The notes under the pieces are model-generated. The model saw only the letters and a list, made by a program, of their open reading frames with translations, searched no databases and had not been told where the DNA came from. A DNA stretch of 64,000 nucleotides. Source: Olivibacter sitiensis DSM 17696. GTDB taxonomy: Bacteria > Bacteroidota > Bacteroidia > Sphingobacteriales > Sphingobacteriaceae. The first letter of the stretch is position 1. Each line of letters starts with the position of its first letter. The position numbers and the translations under genes were made by a program. The stretch spans positions 38,927-102,926 of the forward strand of contig NZ_ATZA01000014.1 of the NCBI RefSeq assembly GCF_000427965.1, given 5' to 3'. Below, piece after piece: positions 8,690-17,661 of the stretch.

Positions 8690-9814
8690 ATGAGATTTAT
8701 AGTTTCTACTTCAACCTTGCTTAAGCAGTTGCTTGCGGTAAATGGCGCATCTAGTAGCAGTACCGTATTGCCCATTTTGGAGAATTTCCTGTTTGAGATT
8801 AAAGAGAACATCCTTACGATATCTGCTACCGATCTTCAGACGAGCATGATAACATCCTTGCAAGTGGAGTCAAAAGAAGAAGGGAAAGTGGCTGTTCCGG
8901 CTAAAATTCTGATTGAAATATTGAAGACCTTGCCAGACCAGCCAATAGCTTTTTCGGTAGATATCGATACCTATGCGATTGAAATAAGTGCTGGGGATGG
9001 TAAATATAAGTTGAGTGGCGAAAACGCAGACGATTTCCCGAAGATACCTGTTGTGGAAAATCCTTCTGCGGTAGCTATGCCAGCTTCAGTGCTTTTGGAG
9101 GCCGTGAATAAAACGATTTTTGCGGTGAGCAACGATGAGCTTCGGCCAGCTATGACCGGTGTGCTTTGTCAGCTAACTCCGCAAAATACCACCTTTGTTT
9201 CTACCGATGCGCACAAGCTGGTGCGCTATAGAAGATCGGATGTTCGATCGGAGGCCTCTGCGTCGCTGATTTTGCCAAAGAAGGCACTGACTTTGCTTAA
9301 GAACTCTCTTCCTGCGGATGATGTAAGTGTTTCTGTAGAATATAACAATACTAGTGCGTTTTTCCGTTTTGGCAATATCAGCCTGATCTGCCGTTTAATT
9401 GATGAACGTTATCCAGACTACGAGGCCGTTATTCCTCAAGTTAACCCCAATAAGTTGACAATAGACCGAAGTGTTTTGCTAAACACTTTGCGTCGCGTGG
9501 TTATATTTGCCAATAAGACCACGCATCAAGTAAGGTTGAAGATTACTGGCAGTGAACTGTACATTTCTTCAGAAGATTTGGATTTCTCCAATGAAGCACA
9601 CGAAAGATTGTCTTGTCAGTATGAAGGTGAAGACATGGAGATTGGCTTTAATGCCAAATTCCTCATCGAAATGCTGAATAATATGGACGGAGAAGAAGTA
9701 GTTCTGGAAATGAGCACGCCCAATAGGGCTGGATTGCTATTGCCAGCATTACAGGAAGATGGAGAAAGTCTCTTGATGCTGGTGATGCCTGTGATGCTCA
9801 ATAATATGGGCTAA
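8690..9814 (+). CDS. dnaN: DNA polymerase III subunit beta (sliding clamp)
   Basis: This 374-residue protein forms the ring-shaped dimer that holds the replicative polymerase on DNA. The three clamp folds are recognisable: the N-terminal MRFIVSTSTLLKQLLAVNG, the central NKTIFAVSNDELRPAMTGVLC, and the C-terminal NAKFLIEMLNNMDGEEV with the hydrophobic end LLMLVMPVMLNN. Length is standard. dnaA and recF are not next to it, so the gene does not mark the origin here. dedA follows 30 bases later and may share the transcript. Confidence 0.96.
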   Translation: MRFIVSTSTLLKQLLAVNGASSSSTVLPILENFLFEIKENILTISATDLQTSMITSLQVESKEEGKVAVPAKILIEILKTLPDQPIAFSVDIDTYAIEISAGDGKYKLSGENADDFPKIPVVENPSAVAMPASVLLEAVNKTIFAVSNDELRPAMTGVLCQLTPQNTTFVSTDAHKLVRYRRSDVRSEASASLILPKKALTLLKNSLPADDVSVSVEYNNTSAFFRFGNISLICRLIDERYPDYEAVIPQVNPNKLTIDRSVLLNTLRRVVIFANKTTHQVRLKITGSELYISSEDLDFSNEAHERLSCQYEGEDMEIGFNAKFLIEMLNNMDGEEVVLEMSTPNRAGLLLPALQEDGESLLMLVMPVMLNNMG

Positions 9815-9844
9815 ACCTGTTAAGCTATAATAAACGCCGCCATT

Positions 9845-10492
9845 TTGGATTTCCTTAGTTCTATTATTGATTTCATATTGCATATAGATAGGCACCTGGA
9901 TGAGATAGTGACCAGCTATCAGACTTGGACCTATGTGGTGTTGTTCCTGATCATTTTCGCGGAAACAGGCTTTGTGGTGACCCCATTTTTGCCGGGCGAC
10001 TCTTTGTTGTTTGCTACGGGGGCTATCATTGCCAGTGACAACAACAACCTCGAGTTGTGGCTGATGTGGCTTATATTGATTGCGGCTGCCTTTTTAGGCG
10101 ACTGGGCGAACTACCACATTGGTCAATATATAGGGCCTAAAGCGTTCTCTGGGAAGTATCGTTTTCTGAAGAAAGAGTATCTGTCAAAAACAGAGGCCTT
10201 TTATGAAAAGCATGGTGGAAAGACCGTGATTTATGCCCGCTTTGTACCCATTGTGCGTACGTTTGCACCATTTGTAGCGGGTATAGGCACGATGAGCTAT
10301 TCAAAGTTCGCTTCTTATAATATTATAGGTGCCCTATTATGGGTTTCCTCCTTTCTCGTCATTGGTTATTTTTTCGGAAATATCCCCGTCGTGAAAACCA
10401 ATTTCACCTTGGTGGTTTTTGCCATCATTCTACTTTCCGTCATCCCTCCTTTTATCGAAGTCATTAGAAGTAAAAGAGAAGGAAAAAAATAA
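9845..10492 (+). CDS. DedA family inner-membrane protein
   Basis: This 215-residue integral membrane protein belongs to the DedA/SNARE-associated (VTT) family, whose bacterial members are implicated in lipid carrier recycling and membrane homeostasis. The N-terminus MDFLSSIIDFILHIDRHLDE matches the usual start of DedA proteins, which supports the TTG start at 9845. The family blocks FAETGFVVTPFLPGDSLLF and YARFVPIVRTFAPFVAGIG, with the essential Arg and Pro residues, are intact. About four to five membrane segments are visible. It sits between dnaN and the ribosomal operon promoter. Confidence 0.9.
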   Translation: MDFLSSIIDFILHIDRHLDEIVTSYQTWTYVVLFLIIFAETGFVVTPFLPGDSLLFATGAIIASDNNNLELWLMWLILIAAAFLGDWANYHIGQYIGPKAFSGKYRFLKKEYLSKTEAFYEKHGGKTVIYARFVPIVRTFAPFVAGIGTMSYSKFASYNIIGALLWVSSFLVIGYFFGNIPVVKTNFTLVVFAIILLSVIPPFIEVIRSKREGKK

Positions 10493-10503
10493 TTTCGTAA
10501 CTA

Positions 10504-10534
10504 TTTGATAGTTAATAGAAGTTTCCTATCTTTG
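10504..10534 (+). promoter_or_regulatory. Promoter of the ribosomal-protein super-operon
   Basis: TTTG (10504-10507), a 19-base spacer and TATCTTTG (10527-10534) match the Bacteroidota housekeeping promoter TTTG-N19-TAnnTTTG exactly. Transcription would begin near 10541, leaving a leader of about 67 bases before rplC. Confidence 0.87.
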
Positions 10535-10565
10535 CCGTCCCTTTTGAGGGGTATTATGTCTTGAA

Positions 10566-10583
10566 CGAAGCCCTACTGCTTCG
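10566..10583 (+). promoter_or_regulatory. Leader hairpin upstream of rplC
   Basis: CGAAGC (10566-10571) pairs with GCTTCG (10578-10583) around the loop CCTACT, 24 bases before the rplC start. A smaller CCC/GGG hairpin lies just upstream. A role as an autoregulatory site for a ribosomal protein is a guess from position only. Confidence 0.4.
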
Positions 10584-10607
10584 ATGGACGCAAAGAAAAT
10601 TAAGAAA

Positions 10608-11222
10608 ATGTCAGGAATTATTGGAAAAAAAGTAGGAATGACCAGCATTTTCGACGCCGAGGGGAAGAACGTTCCCTGTACGGTGATTGAGGCTGGCCCG
10701 TGCGTGGTAACGCAGATACGCACGGTAGAAAATGACGGTTATGAAGCTGTTCAGTTAGCTTTCGACGAAAAGAAAGAAAAGAACACTACCGCATCATTAA
10801 AGGGGCATTTCGCGAAAGCGAATACAACGCCCAAGCGTAAGTTGGTTGAATTTGGAGATTTTCCTGAGAAAAGCCTAGGGGATGTTGTAACGGTTGATAT
10901 TTTCGCTGAAGGCGAATATATCGATGTAGTGGGAACATCGAAAGGTAAAGGTTTTCAGGGCGTTGTGAAACGTCACGGTTTCGGGGGGGTAGGTGGCCAG
11001 ACCCATGGTCAGCACAACCGTATGCGTGCCCCCGGTTCATTAGGCGCGTCTTCTTGGCCTTCTCGCGTATTTAAAGGGATGCGAATGGCAGGTCGTACAG
11101 GTGGCGACCGAGTCAAAGTTCAAAACTTACAAGTGTTGAAGGTGTATCCAGAACAAAATTTGCTGGTTGTCAGTGGTTCTGTTCCTGGTGCAAAGGGCTC
11201 TTACGTAATCGTAGACAAATAA
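10608..11222 (+). CDS. rplC: 50S ribosomal protein L3
   Basis: The 205-residue protein starts [15 protein letters not shown], the normal L3 beginning; an in-frame ATG at 10584 lies in the leader hairpin region and is not used. The conserved loop that reaches the peptidyl-transferase centre is seen as [21 protein letters not shown]3 is an early 23S rRNA binder that starts large-subunit assembly. It is the first gene of the operon, where rpsJ would be expected. rplD follows after 4 bases. Confidence 0.97.
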   Translation: MSGIIGKKVGMTSIFDAEGKNVPCTVIEAGPCVVTQIRTVENDGYEAVQLAFDEKKEKNTTASLKGHFAKANTTPKRKLVEFGDFPEKSLGDVVTVDIFAEGEYIDVVGTSKGKGFQGVVKRHGFGGVGGQTHGQHNRMRAPGSLGASSWPSRVFKGMRMAGRTGGDRVKVQNLQVLKVYPEQNLLVVSGSVPGAKGSYVIVDK

Positions 11223-11226
11223 GAAG

Positions 11227-11856
11227 ATGGAAGTACAAGTTTTAAACATTTCAGGTCAAGAAACAGGTGCCAAGGTGCAACTTCCTGAATCGGTGTTTGG
11301 AGTAAAGCCAAACGATCACGCAATTTATTTGGATGTGAAGCAATACTTGGCCAACCAACGTCAAGGGACTCACAAATCGAAACAACGTAACGAAATTGCC
11401 GGGTCAACCCGTAAATTGCATAAGCAAAAAGGTACTGGTGGAGCTCGTGCCGGTAGTATCAAATCCCCGTTGTTTAATGGTGGTGGACGTATCTTCGGAC
11501 CTCAACCTCGCGATTATAGCTTTAAGCTTAATAAGAAATTGAAGGTTTTGGCTCGTAAGTCAGCATTGTCGTACAAAGCACAAGAAAATAATATTGTGGT
11601 AATTGATGAGGTTAATTTCGACTCTATCAAGACTAAACAGTATTTGAAAATGGTGACAGATCTTAATGTTGCCGAAGAAAAGACATTGCTGGTATTGCCA
11701 TCGCTCAATAAAAATGTTTACTTATCTAGCAGGAATTTGAAGAAGGCAAGGGTAATCGTAGCTTCAGACCTTAACACTTATGAGGTATTGAACGCTACCA
11801 AGCTTTTGTTTACAACAGAGACCGTTAAAACTTTGGAGGAGGCATTGTCCAAATAA
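11227..11856 (+). CDS. rplD: 50S ribosomal protein L4
   Basis: A 209-residue protein with the L4 globular domain and the extended loop ([20 protein letters not shown], then [29 protein letters not shown]) that lines the peptide exit tunnel. In E. coli L4 also represses its own operon; whether that holds here is unknown. It starts 4 bases after rplC and ends 1 base before rplW. Confidence 0.97.
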   Translation: MEVQVLNISGQETGAKVQLPESVFGVKPNDHAIYLDVKQYLANQRQGTHKSKQRNEIAGSTRKLHKQKGTGGARAGSIKSPLFNGGGRIFGPQPRDYSFKLNKKLKVLARKSALSYKAQENNIVVIDEVNFDSIKTKQYLKMVTDLNVAEEKTLLVLPSLNKNVYLSSRNLKKARVIVASDLNTYEVLNATKLLFTTETVKTLEEALSK

Positions 11857-11857
11857 C

Positions 11858-12148
11858 ATGAATTGCATTCAAAAACCCATTTTGACAGAAAAGGCATCGT
11901 TGTTGACAGAAAAGTCCAACCGTTATGCTTTCAGAGTAGATCATAAAGCCAACAAGGCAGAGATAAAAAAGGCTGTTGAGGATATGTTTAATGTGGTAGT
12001 AAAATCCGTAAATACCATGGTGGTGGTTCCGAAAACGAAGAGCCGTTATACCAAAGCTGGTAATATTACTGGTCGTGCCGCAAAATATAAAAAGGCCATC
12101 ATTACTTTGAAGGATGGTGAAACTATTGACTTTTACAGTACTATATAA
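11858..12148 (+). CDS. rplW: 50S ribosomal protein L23
   Basis: A 96-residue protein at the tunnel exit, where trigger factor and SRP dock. Family features visible are KPILTEKASLLTEKSNRYAFRVD and the KAVEDMFNVVVKSVNTM strand-helix segment. Spacing to rplD is 1 base and to rplB 6 bases. Confidence 0.96.
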   Translation: MNCIQKPILTEKASLLTEKSNRYAFRVDHKANKAEIKKAVEDMFNVVVKSVNTMVVVPKTKSRYTKAGNITGRAAKYKKAIITLKDGETIDFYSTI

Positions 12149-12154
12149 TTAGAG

Positions 12155-12979
12155 ATGGCAGTTAAAAGATTTAAACCGGTTACCCCTGGTACTCGATTCA
12201 GAATCGGGGCAGATTATTCTGCTATTACGACTAATGTTCCTGAAAAATCATTGGTTGTAAAGATCAAGAAATCAGGAGGTAGAAATAGCTCCGGTAAAAT
12301 GACTATGCGTTATATCGGTGGTGGGCACAAAAAATCCTACCGCTTGATCGACTTCAAACGCGATAAAAAAGAAGTCCCAGCAAAAGTAGCTACGATAGAG
12401 TATGACCCAAATCGTACGGCTTTCATTGCTCTATTGCATTATTTAGATGGTGAAAAAAGGTATATAATTGCTCCTGAAGGTTTGCAGGTAGGCAGCACAG
12501 TCGTTTCTGGCGATAATGTTGCTCCAGAAGTAGGCAATACCTTGCCTTTGGCAAATATCCCCTTAGGATCTATAATCCACAACATCGAGTTGAATCCTGG
12601 ACAAGGAGGTTCTATAGCACGCAGTGCAGGTACTTATGCACAGCTATCTGCTCGCGACGGTAAATATACCATTATCAAATTACCTTCTGGTGAAACACGT
12701 ATGATATTGGCTACTTGCCTAGCCACCATTGGCACAGTCTCTAACGGAGAAAAGTCCAATACGGTACTGGGTAAAGCTGGTAGAAAACGTTGGTTGGGCC
12801 GTAGGCCACGTGTACGTGGTGTAGCGATGAACCCTGTAGATCACCCTATGGGTGGTGGTGAAGGAAGGGCTTCCGGAGGTCACCCACGTTCACGCAAGGG
12901 ATTGTTAGCCAAAGGTTACAAGACCCGTTCCAAGAAGAAAATATCGAATCGTTACATCATTGAAAGAAGGAAGAAATAA
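12155..12979 (+). CDS. rplB: 50S ribosomal protein L2
   Basis: A 274-residue protein of standard length that binds 23S rRNA near the peptidyl-transferase centre. The most conserved part, [19 protein letters not shown] followed by [10 protein letters not shown], includes the His linked to peptidyl-transferase function. Its stop codon shares one base with the rpsS start. Confidence 0.97.
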   Translation: MAVKRFKPVTPGTRFRIGADYSAITTNVPEKSLVVKIKKSGGRNSSGKMTMRYIGGGHKKSYRLIDFKRDKKEVPAKVATIEYDPNRTAFIALLHYLDGEKRYIIAPEGLQVGSTVVSGDNVAPEVGNTLPLANIPLGSIIHNIELNPGQGGSIARSAGTYAQLSARDGKYTIIKLPSGETRMILATCLATIGTVSNGEKSNTVLGKAGRKRWLGRRPRVRGVAMNPVDHPMGGGEGRASGGHPRSRKGLLAKGYKTRSKKKISNRYIIERRKK

Positions 12980-13245
12980 TGGCTCGTTCAATTAAAAAAG
13001 GTCCTTATATCGATCATAATTTGGAGAGAAAAGTTCTTTCCATGAATGAGAGCAACAAAAAATCTGTCGTGAAGACATGGTCAAGAAGGTCGATGATCTC
13101 TCCAGATTTCGTTGGTCATACCTTTGCAGTACACAATGGGAATAAGTTTATCCCTGTTTACGTCACTGAAAATATGGTAGGCCATAAACTGGGAGAGTTT
13201 GCTCCGACCAGAACATTTAGAGGTCACGCTGAAAAGAAAAAATAA
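12979..13245 (+). CDS. rpsS: 30S ribosomal protein S19
   Basis: An 88-residue protein of the small-subunit head that works with S13 to bind 16S rRNA. It shows [32 protein letters not shown] and [15 protein letters not shown]. It overlaps rplB by one base, which indicates coupled translation. Confidence 0.97.
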   Translation: MARSIKKGPYIDHNLERKVLSMNESNKKSVVKTWSRRSMISPDFVGHTFAVHNGNKFIPVYVTENMVGHKLGEFAPTRTFRGHAEKKK

Positions 13246-13252
13246 TTAGGCA

Positions 13253-13687
13253 ATGGAAGCAAATAATAAAGTAAAGAAGAAAAAATCCGTACTGATAAGA
13301 GAACGGAAAGAGCAGGCTCAGAAGGGTGGTGCTTCTACTGCCAAATTGAATGATTGCCCTACGTCTCCCAGAAAGATGCGCTTGGTGGTCGATCTTATCA
13401 GAGGTGAAAAAGTCGAAAAGGCTTTGTATATATTAAAATATACCAATAAAGAAGCTGCTATACGCGTAGAGAAACTTCTGCTATCTGCAATCAAGAATTG
13501 GGAAGCTACAAACGAAGATAAACGCGTAGAAGACAGCGAACTTTATGTAAAGGAAATATTCGTGGGAGGTGGTCGCCAATTGAAGAGGTTGAGACCCGCA
13601 CCTCAAGGACGTGGATATAGGATACGCAAGCGTTCAAATCACGTAACTATTGTTATAGATAGCAAAACTACAGAACCTAATAACTAA
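13253..13687 (+). CDS. rplV: 50S ribosomal protein L22
   Basis: A 144-residue L22 with a lysine-rich N-terminal extension of about 25 residues ([19 protein letters not shown]) before the normal start at [18 protein letters not shown]. The tunnel-lining hairpin is seen in [20 protein letters not shown]. Usual length is about 110-120, so the extension is real but sits on a normal core. Gaps are 7 bases from rpsS and 11 to rpsC. Confidence 0.95.
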   Translation: MEANNKVKKKKSVLIRERKEQAQKGGASTAKLNDCPTSPRKMRLVVDLIRGEKVEKALYILKYTNKEAAIRVEKLLLSAIKNWEATNEDKRVEDSELYVKEIFVGGGRQLKRLRPAPQGRGYRIRKRSNHVTIVIDSKTTEPNN

Positions 13688-13698
13688 TTGAAGGAGAA

Positions 13699-14514
13699 AT
13701 GGGACAAAAAGCACATCCAATAGGTAACAGATTAGGAATCATCAAAGGATGGGATTCCAATTGGTTCGGTGGCAATAACTACTCCGACAAATTAGTTGAA
13801 GACGAAAAGATCAGAAAGTATCTTTCTGTTCGTATCGCTAAAGGTGGTGTAGCAAAAGTGGTTATCGAGCGTACATTAAAACGTATCACTGTAACAATTC
13901 ATACGGCACGCCCTGGTATTGTCATAGGTAAAGGAGGACAAGAGGTAGATAAGATCAAAGAAGAGTTGAAGAAAATCACTAAAAAGGATGTTCAAATCAA
14001 CATATTCGAGATCAAACGTCCTGAGCTAGATGCGCAATTGGTAGCAGATGGTGTTGCCAAGCAACTGGAAGCGCGTATTTCTTTCCGCCGTGCCATGAAG
14101 ACAAGCATTGCCTCTACCATGAGAATGGGCGCAGAGGGAATCAAGATTATGTGTTCTGGTCGTTTGGGCGGAGCTGAAATGGCCCGTACCGAACAATATA
14201 AGGAAGGCAGAATTCCTTTGCATACTTTCCGTGCAGATATCGACTATGCCTTGGCAGAAGCACTTACTACTTATGGCAAAATAGGTGTAAAAGTGTGGAT
14301 CTGTAAGGGAGAAGTATATGGCAAGCGTGATCTATCGCCAAATATAGGCCAAACGAACGTCAAAGGACGTAATGAAGGACCTAGTTCCTATGGTGGTGGC
14401 AATGATCGCCGTAGCGGAGGTAGAGGAGACCGTCGTAACGACCGCCGTGGCGGAGGAGGACAAGGCGGCCGTGGAGGCAACCGTGGTGGAGCACCAAAAG
14501 GTAGAAATAATTAA
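13699..14514 (+). CDS. rpsC: 30S ribosomal protein S3
   Basis: A 271-residue protein with the KH domain ([21 protein letters not shown], the GxxG loop at the KH core) and the S3 C-terminal domain ([19 protein letters not shown]). It helps form the mRNA entry site. The last 40 or so residues are rich in Gly and Arg with RGG-like steps ([18 protein letters not shown]), a disordered basic tail longer than that of E. coli S3 (233 residues). rplP follows after 49 bases. Confidence 0.96.
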   Translation: MGQKAHPIGNRLGIIKGWDSNWFGGNNYSDKLVEDEKIRKYLSVRIAKGGVAKVVIERTLKRITVTIHTARPGIVIGKGGQEVDKIKEELKKITKKDVQINIFEIKRPELDAQLVADGVAKQLEARISFRRAMKTSIASTMRMGAEGIKIMCSGRLGGAEMARTEQYKEGRIPLHTFRADIDYALAEALTTYGKIGVKVWICKGEVYGKRDLSPNIGQTNVKGRNEGPSSYGGGNDRRSGGRGDRRNDRRGGGGQGGRGGNRGGAPKGRNN

Positions 14515-14563
14515 TTGGTATTGACTATCGTCGAAATAGACGGCAATTAAATAATTTATAGAA

Positions 14564-14986
14564 ATGTTACAGCCAAAAAGAACGAAGTTCAGAAAGATGC
14601 AAAAAGGCCGCATGAAGGGTAATGCCGGACGTGGTGCTGAGCTTTCTTTTGGATCATTCGGCATAAAATCATTGGAACCAGCGTGGATCACTAGCCGCCA
14701 GATCGAAGCTGCGCGTATTGCAGTGACACGTTATATGAAACGTGAAGGACAGGTTTGGATTCGTATATTCCCTGACAAGCCAGTTACCAAAAAACCTGCG
14801 GAAGTACGTATGGGTAAAGGTAAGGGTGCTCCCGAATATTGGGTAGCTGTGGTTCGTCCAGGACGCATTCTTTTTGAGGCAGAAGGTGTGCCTTTGGAGG
14901 TAGCTAAAGAGGCTTTGCGCTTGGCTGCTCAAAAACTGCCGATTCAAACTAAGTTTGTTATACGTAGAGATTACGTAGAAGCATAA
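14564..14986 (+). CDS. rplP: 50S ribosomal protein L16
   Basis: A 140-residue protein near the A-site, with [40 protein letters not shown] and the conserved [15 protein letters not shown]. Length is normal. The next gene, rpmC, is 91 bases away across a structured spacer. Confidence 0.97.
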   Translation: MLQPKRTKFRKMQKGRMKGNAGRGAELSFGSFGIKSLEPAWITSRQIEAARIAVTRYMKREGQVWIRIFPDKPVTKKPAEVRMGKGKGAPEYWVAVVRPGRILFEAEGVPLEVAKEALRLAAQKLPIQTKFVIRRDYVEA

Positions 14987-14992
14987 GATCAT

Positions 14993-15041
14993 GCTGTTTT
15001 CGAGAAGAGGGCGACCTGCCGTTACCAGGTTCAACAACAGC
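14993..15041 (+). other. Structured spacer between rplP and rpmC
   Basis: An outer stem pairs GCTGTT (14993-14998) with AACAGC (15036-15041), and an inner stem pairs ACCTG (15014-15018) with CAGGT (15026-15030) around a 7-base loop. There is no T-run, so simple termination is unlikely. An mRNA processing or ribosomal-protein binding site is possible. Confidence 0.4.
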
Positions 15042-15077
15042 TCTCCTATTATGGAAACAGATTAATATTGATAAAAG

Positions 15078-15308
15078 ATGAAAAATTCAGAAATCTTAGA
15101 ATTGTCAAACGAGGATTTGGTGGAGCGCATCAAACAAGAGAAAGCCAATCTTCACAAATTAAAATTCGCTCATGCTGTTTCGGCTATCGAGAATCCATTG
15201 AGGATTAGGGCAGCTAGAAAATTGGTGGCTCGATTGAGTACCGAATTGTCTGCACGCAGGAATGCGGAAGCAAAAAAGAAGCAGGAAACAGCCGCTGAAG
15301 CACAATAA
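15078..15308 (+). CDS. rpmC: 50S ribosomal protein L29
   Basis: A 76-residue, mostly helical protein located near the tunnel exit. It has SNEDLVERIKQEKANLHKLKF and ENPLRIRAARKLVARLSTEL. A short Lys/Glu/Ala tail follows the core of about 63 residues. Gap to rpsQ is 14 bases. Confidence 0.95.
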   Translation: MKNSEILELSNEDLVERIKQEKANLHKLKFAHAVSAIENPLRIRAARKLVARLSTELSARRNAEAKKKQETAAEAQ

Positions 15309-15322
15309 ATTTTTAAGTCGAA

Positions 15323-15577
15323 ATGGAAAGAAATTTAAGGAAAACAAGAATCGGCTTGGTAGTAAGCAACAAGATGAACAAGTCTATAGTAGTGGCAGTT
15401 GAGCGTCAAGTGAAACACGCTATCTATGGCAAGTTTGTAAAGAAAACTACCAAATTTAAAGCTCATGACGAGGAAAATACTTGCGGTATCGGCGATAAAG
15501 TATTGATAATGGAGACTCGTCCGCTGAGTAAGACAAAAAATTGGAGACTAGTTGAAATTTTAGAAAGGGCTAAGTAA
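15323..15577 (+). CDS. rpsQ: 30S ribosomal protein S17
   Basis: An 84-residue OB-fold protein that binds 16S rRNA early. Landmarks are [22 protein letters not shown], the [23 protein letters not shown] region and the end [11 protein letters not shown]. One base separates it from rplN. Confidence 0.97.
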   Translation: MERNLRKTRIGLVVSNKMNKSIVVAVERQVKHAIYGKFVKKTTKFKAHDEENTCGIGDKVLIMETRPLSKTKNWRLVEILERAK

Positions 15578-15578
15578 G

Positions 15579-15947
15579 ATGTTACAACAGGAATCAAGGC
15601 TCAATGTAGCCGACAACAGCGGGGCTAAAGAAGTTTTAGTCATTCGTGTATTGGGCGGTACCGGAAAGCGTTATGCATCTATAGGCGACAAGATCGTTGT
15701 GACCGTCAAAAGTGCTATCCCTTCTGGAAATGTCAAAAAAGGAACAGTTTCTAAGGCCGTAGTCGTTAGAACGAAAAAGGAAATCCGCCGTAAGGATGGA
15801 TCTTATATTCGTTTTGATGACAATGCAGCCGTATTATTAAACAATCAAGATGAACCGCGCGGTACACGTATTTTTGGTCCAGTGGCCAGGGAACTTCGTG
15901 AGAAGCAGTTCATGAAAATCGTATCATTAGCACCGGAGGTCTTATAA
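15579..15947 (+). CDS. rplN: 50S ribosomal protein L14
   Basis: A 122-residue protein at the subunit interface. It begins [20 protein letters not shown] and contains [19 protein letters not shown] and [13 protein letters not shown], all highly conserved. Length is exactly that of E. coli L14 within one residue. One base separates it from rplX. Confidence 0.98.
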   Translation: MLQQESRLNVADNSGAKEVLVIRVLGGTGKRYASIGDKIVVTVKSAIPSGNVKKGTVSKAVVVRTKKEIRRKDGSYIRFDDNAAVLLNNQDEPRGTRIFGPVARELREKQFMKIVSLAPEVL

Positions 15948-15948
15948 A

Positions 15949-16275
15949 ATGGCAAAGATTAAATTGAAAATCCGTAAAGGCGATGTGGTACAGGTCATTG
16001 CTGGCGACTCAAAAGGTACTCAAGGAAAGGTACTGGAGGTAATTGTTGCCAAAAATAGAGCAATAGTTGAGGGTGCTAATTTGGTGTCCAAACACACTAA
16101 ACCTAGTGCTACCAACCCTAATGGAGGTATAATAAAGAAAGAAGCTTCTATTCACATATCTAATTTGACCCTTCTGGATCCTAAATCCGGAAAACCTACT
16201 CGTGTAGGCCGTCAAAAGAACAGTGATGGTAAGTTAGTTCGTATAGCAAAAAAATCAGGGGAGGAAATTAAGTAA
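15949..16275 (+). CDS. rplX: 50S ribosomal protein L24
   Basis: A 108-residue KOW-domain protein that starts large-subunit assembly. [25 protein letters not shown] is the KOW motif, and [15 protein letters not shown] follows. Its stop codon overlaps the rplE start by one base. Confidence 0.97.
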   Translation: MAKIKLKIRKGDVVQVIAGDSKGTQGKVLEVIVAKNRAIVEGANLVSKHTKPSATNPNGGIIKKEASIHISNLTLLDPKSGKPTRVGRQKNSDGKLVRIAKKSGEEIK

Positions 16276-16844
16276 TGGCGTACGTACCGAGATTAAAGGA
16301 CAAATATAACAATGATATTCGTGCAGCGCTGAAAGAGAAATTTCAGTACTCCAGTATCATGCAAGTTCCAAAACTTACTAAGATTTCGATCAATCAAGGT
16401 GTGGGTGGAGCTACAACTGACAAGAAATTGATCGAGATTGCAATATCTGAAATGACTACCATATCAGGACAGCAGGCTATAGCAGCTAAGTCTAAAAAAG
16501 ATATCTCCAACTTTAAGCTGCGTAAGGGTATGCCTGTGGGTGTATACGTTACTTTGCGTGACTCAAAGATGTATGAGTTTTTGGATAGATTGATCGCCGT
16601 GGCTCTCCCACGAATTCGTGATTTTAAAGGAATCAATGATAAAGGATTTGACGGACATGGCAATTATACGTTAGGTGTGACAGAGCAGATCATATTCCCA
16701 GAAATAAATATTGATAAAATCAATAAAATTATGGGAATGGATATTACCTTTGTAACCACTGCAAAAACCGATGTCGAAGCGTTGGAATTGCTGAAACAGT
16801 TTGGATTACCATTTAAGAATCAAAATACAAATACAAATGGCTAA
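16275..16844 (+). CDS. rplE: 50S ribosomal protein L5
   Basis: A 189-residue protein that binds 5S rRNA in the central protuberance. Visible blocks are [39 protein letters not shown] and [18 protein letters not shown]. The last 8 bases overlap the rpsN start, so the two are likely translated in a coupled way. Confidence 0.97.
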   Translation: MAYVPRLKDKYNNDIRAALKEKFQYSSIMQVPKLTKISINQGVGGATTDKKLIEIAISEMTTISGQQAIAAKSKKDISNFKLRKGMPVGVYVTLRDSKMYEFLDRLIAVALPRIRDFKGINDKGFDGHGNYTLGVTEQIIFPEINIDKINKIMGMDITFVTTAKTDVEALELLKQFGLPFKNQNTNTNG

Positions 16845-17106
16845 AGAAGGAATAAAAGCACGTGAAGTGAAACGTGCAAAATTGGTAGCTAAATATGCTG
16901 AAAAGCGTGCTGCGCTGAAAGCTGCAGGCGATTATACAGCATTGGACAAACTGCCAAAGAACGCTTCTCCAGTGCGTTTGCATAACCGTTGCAAACTTAC
17001 TGGTCGCCCAAAAGGTTACATGCGCCAATTTGGCATATCTCGTGTAACTTTCAGGGAGATGGCGCTTGCTGGGAAAATCCCGGGAATAAAGAAGGCATCT
17101 TGGTAA
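16837..17106 (+). CDS. rpsN: 30S ribosomal protein S14 (zinc-free form)
   Basis: The 89-residue protein starts at ATG 16837 ([13 protein letters not shown]); an upstream in-frame TTG at 16801 lies deep in rplE and is not needed. The length and the [17 protein letters not shown] block, with only one Cys, show the long form without the zinc ribbon. The C-terminus [11 protein letters not shown] is typical. rpsH follows after a 140-base structured gap. Confidence 0.95.
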   Translation: MAKEGIKAREVKRAKLVAKYAEKRAALKAAGDYTALDKLPKNASPVRLHNRCKLTGRPKGYMRQFGISRVTFREMALAGKIPGIKKASW

Positions 17107-17140
17107 TACAATAATTGCTTATTTATTGAAGAAGTTGCTT

Positions 17141-17174
17141 TTGAGACGTGTCTTAATAAAAAGGCACGTCTCAA
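17141..17174 (+). other. Long hairpin between rpsN and rpsH
   Basis: TTGAGACGTG (17141-17150) pairs perfectly with CACGTCTCAA (17165-17174), and two more inner pairs (one G-U) leave a 10-base A/T-rich loop. A second, weaker hairpin (17200-17219, CTTTGCCC with GGGAAAG, one bulged G) lies before the rpsH ribosome-binding region. The second has a suitable position for an autoregulatory site, but that is inference. Confidence 0.5.
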
Positions 17175-17246
17175 TCTATTGAATTCACAGATAGCAGGTC
17201 TTTGCCCACGGAGGGAAAGGAGATACCACTATCATAATTATAACAA

Positions 17247-17645
17247 ATGAATACAGATCCAATAGCAGATTACCTTACAAGAGTAAGGAATGCCATTAAG
17301 GCCAACCACAGGGTTGTAGAAATTCCTGCATCAAACCTTAAGAAAGAAATTACTAAAGTTCTTTTCGATAAGGGTTACATTACGAACTATAAGTTTGAAG
17401 AAGTAGGTCCTCAAGGTTCTATAAAGATTGCCTTGAAATACCACCCGATAACTAAAGTTCCTGCTATTCGCACATTGACTCGTGTGAGTAAACCAGGTTT
17501 GAGAAAGTATGCAGGTGTAGACAGTATACCACGCGTTTTGAATGGTTTGGGCATAGCCGTTTTGTCAACTTCTAAGGGAGTGATGACAGACAAGGAAGCT
17601 CGTAACCTAAATATCGGTGGTGAGGTTTTATGTTACGTTTATTAA
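17247..17645 (+). CDS. rpsH: 30S ribosomal protein S8
   Basis: A 132-residue 16S rRNA binder, central to platform assembly. It starts MNTDPIADYLTRVRNAIKA and ends with the conserved GVMTDKEARNLNIGGEVLCYVY. In E. coli S8 represses its operon by binding near rplE; here the gap with hairpins is directly upstream of rpsH. rplF starts 16 bases later with a GGGAGG ribosome-binding site. Confidence 0.97.
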   Translation: MNTDPIADYLTRVRNAIKANHRVVEIPASNLKKEITKVLFDKGYITNYKFEEVGPQGSIKIALKYHPITKVPAIRTLTRVSKPGLRKYAGVDSIPRVLNGLGIAVLSTSKGVMTDKEARNLNIGGEVLCYVY

Positions 17646-17661
17646 TCGGGAGGAAAACACA

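Noticed and set aside
8690..9814. dnaN as a sign of the replication origin
   Set aside because: No dnaA, recF, gyrB or DnaA-box cluster is nearby, and in Bacteroidota dnaN often lies away from the origin.
16801..16836. Upstream TTG start for S14, and similar upstream starts for L6 (17617) and L15 (19395)
   Set aside because: The extra residues lie inside the preceding gene or in a hairpin region, and the internal ATG codons give the normal family N-termini.
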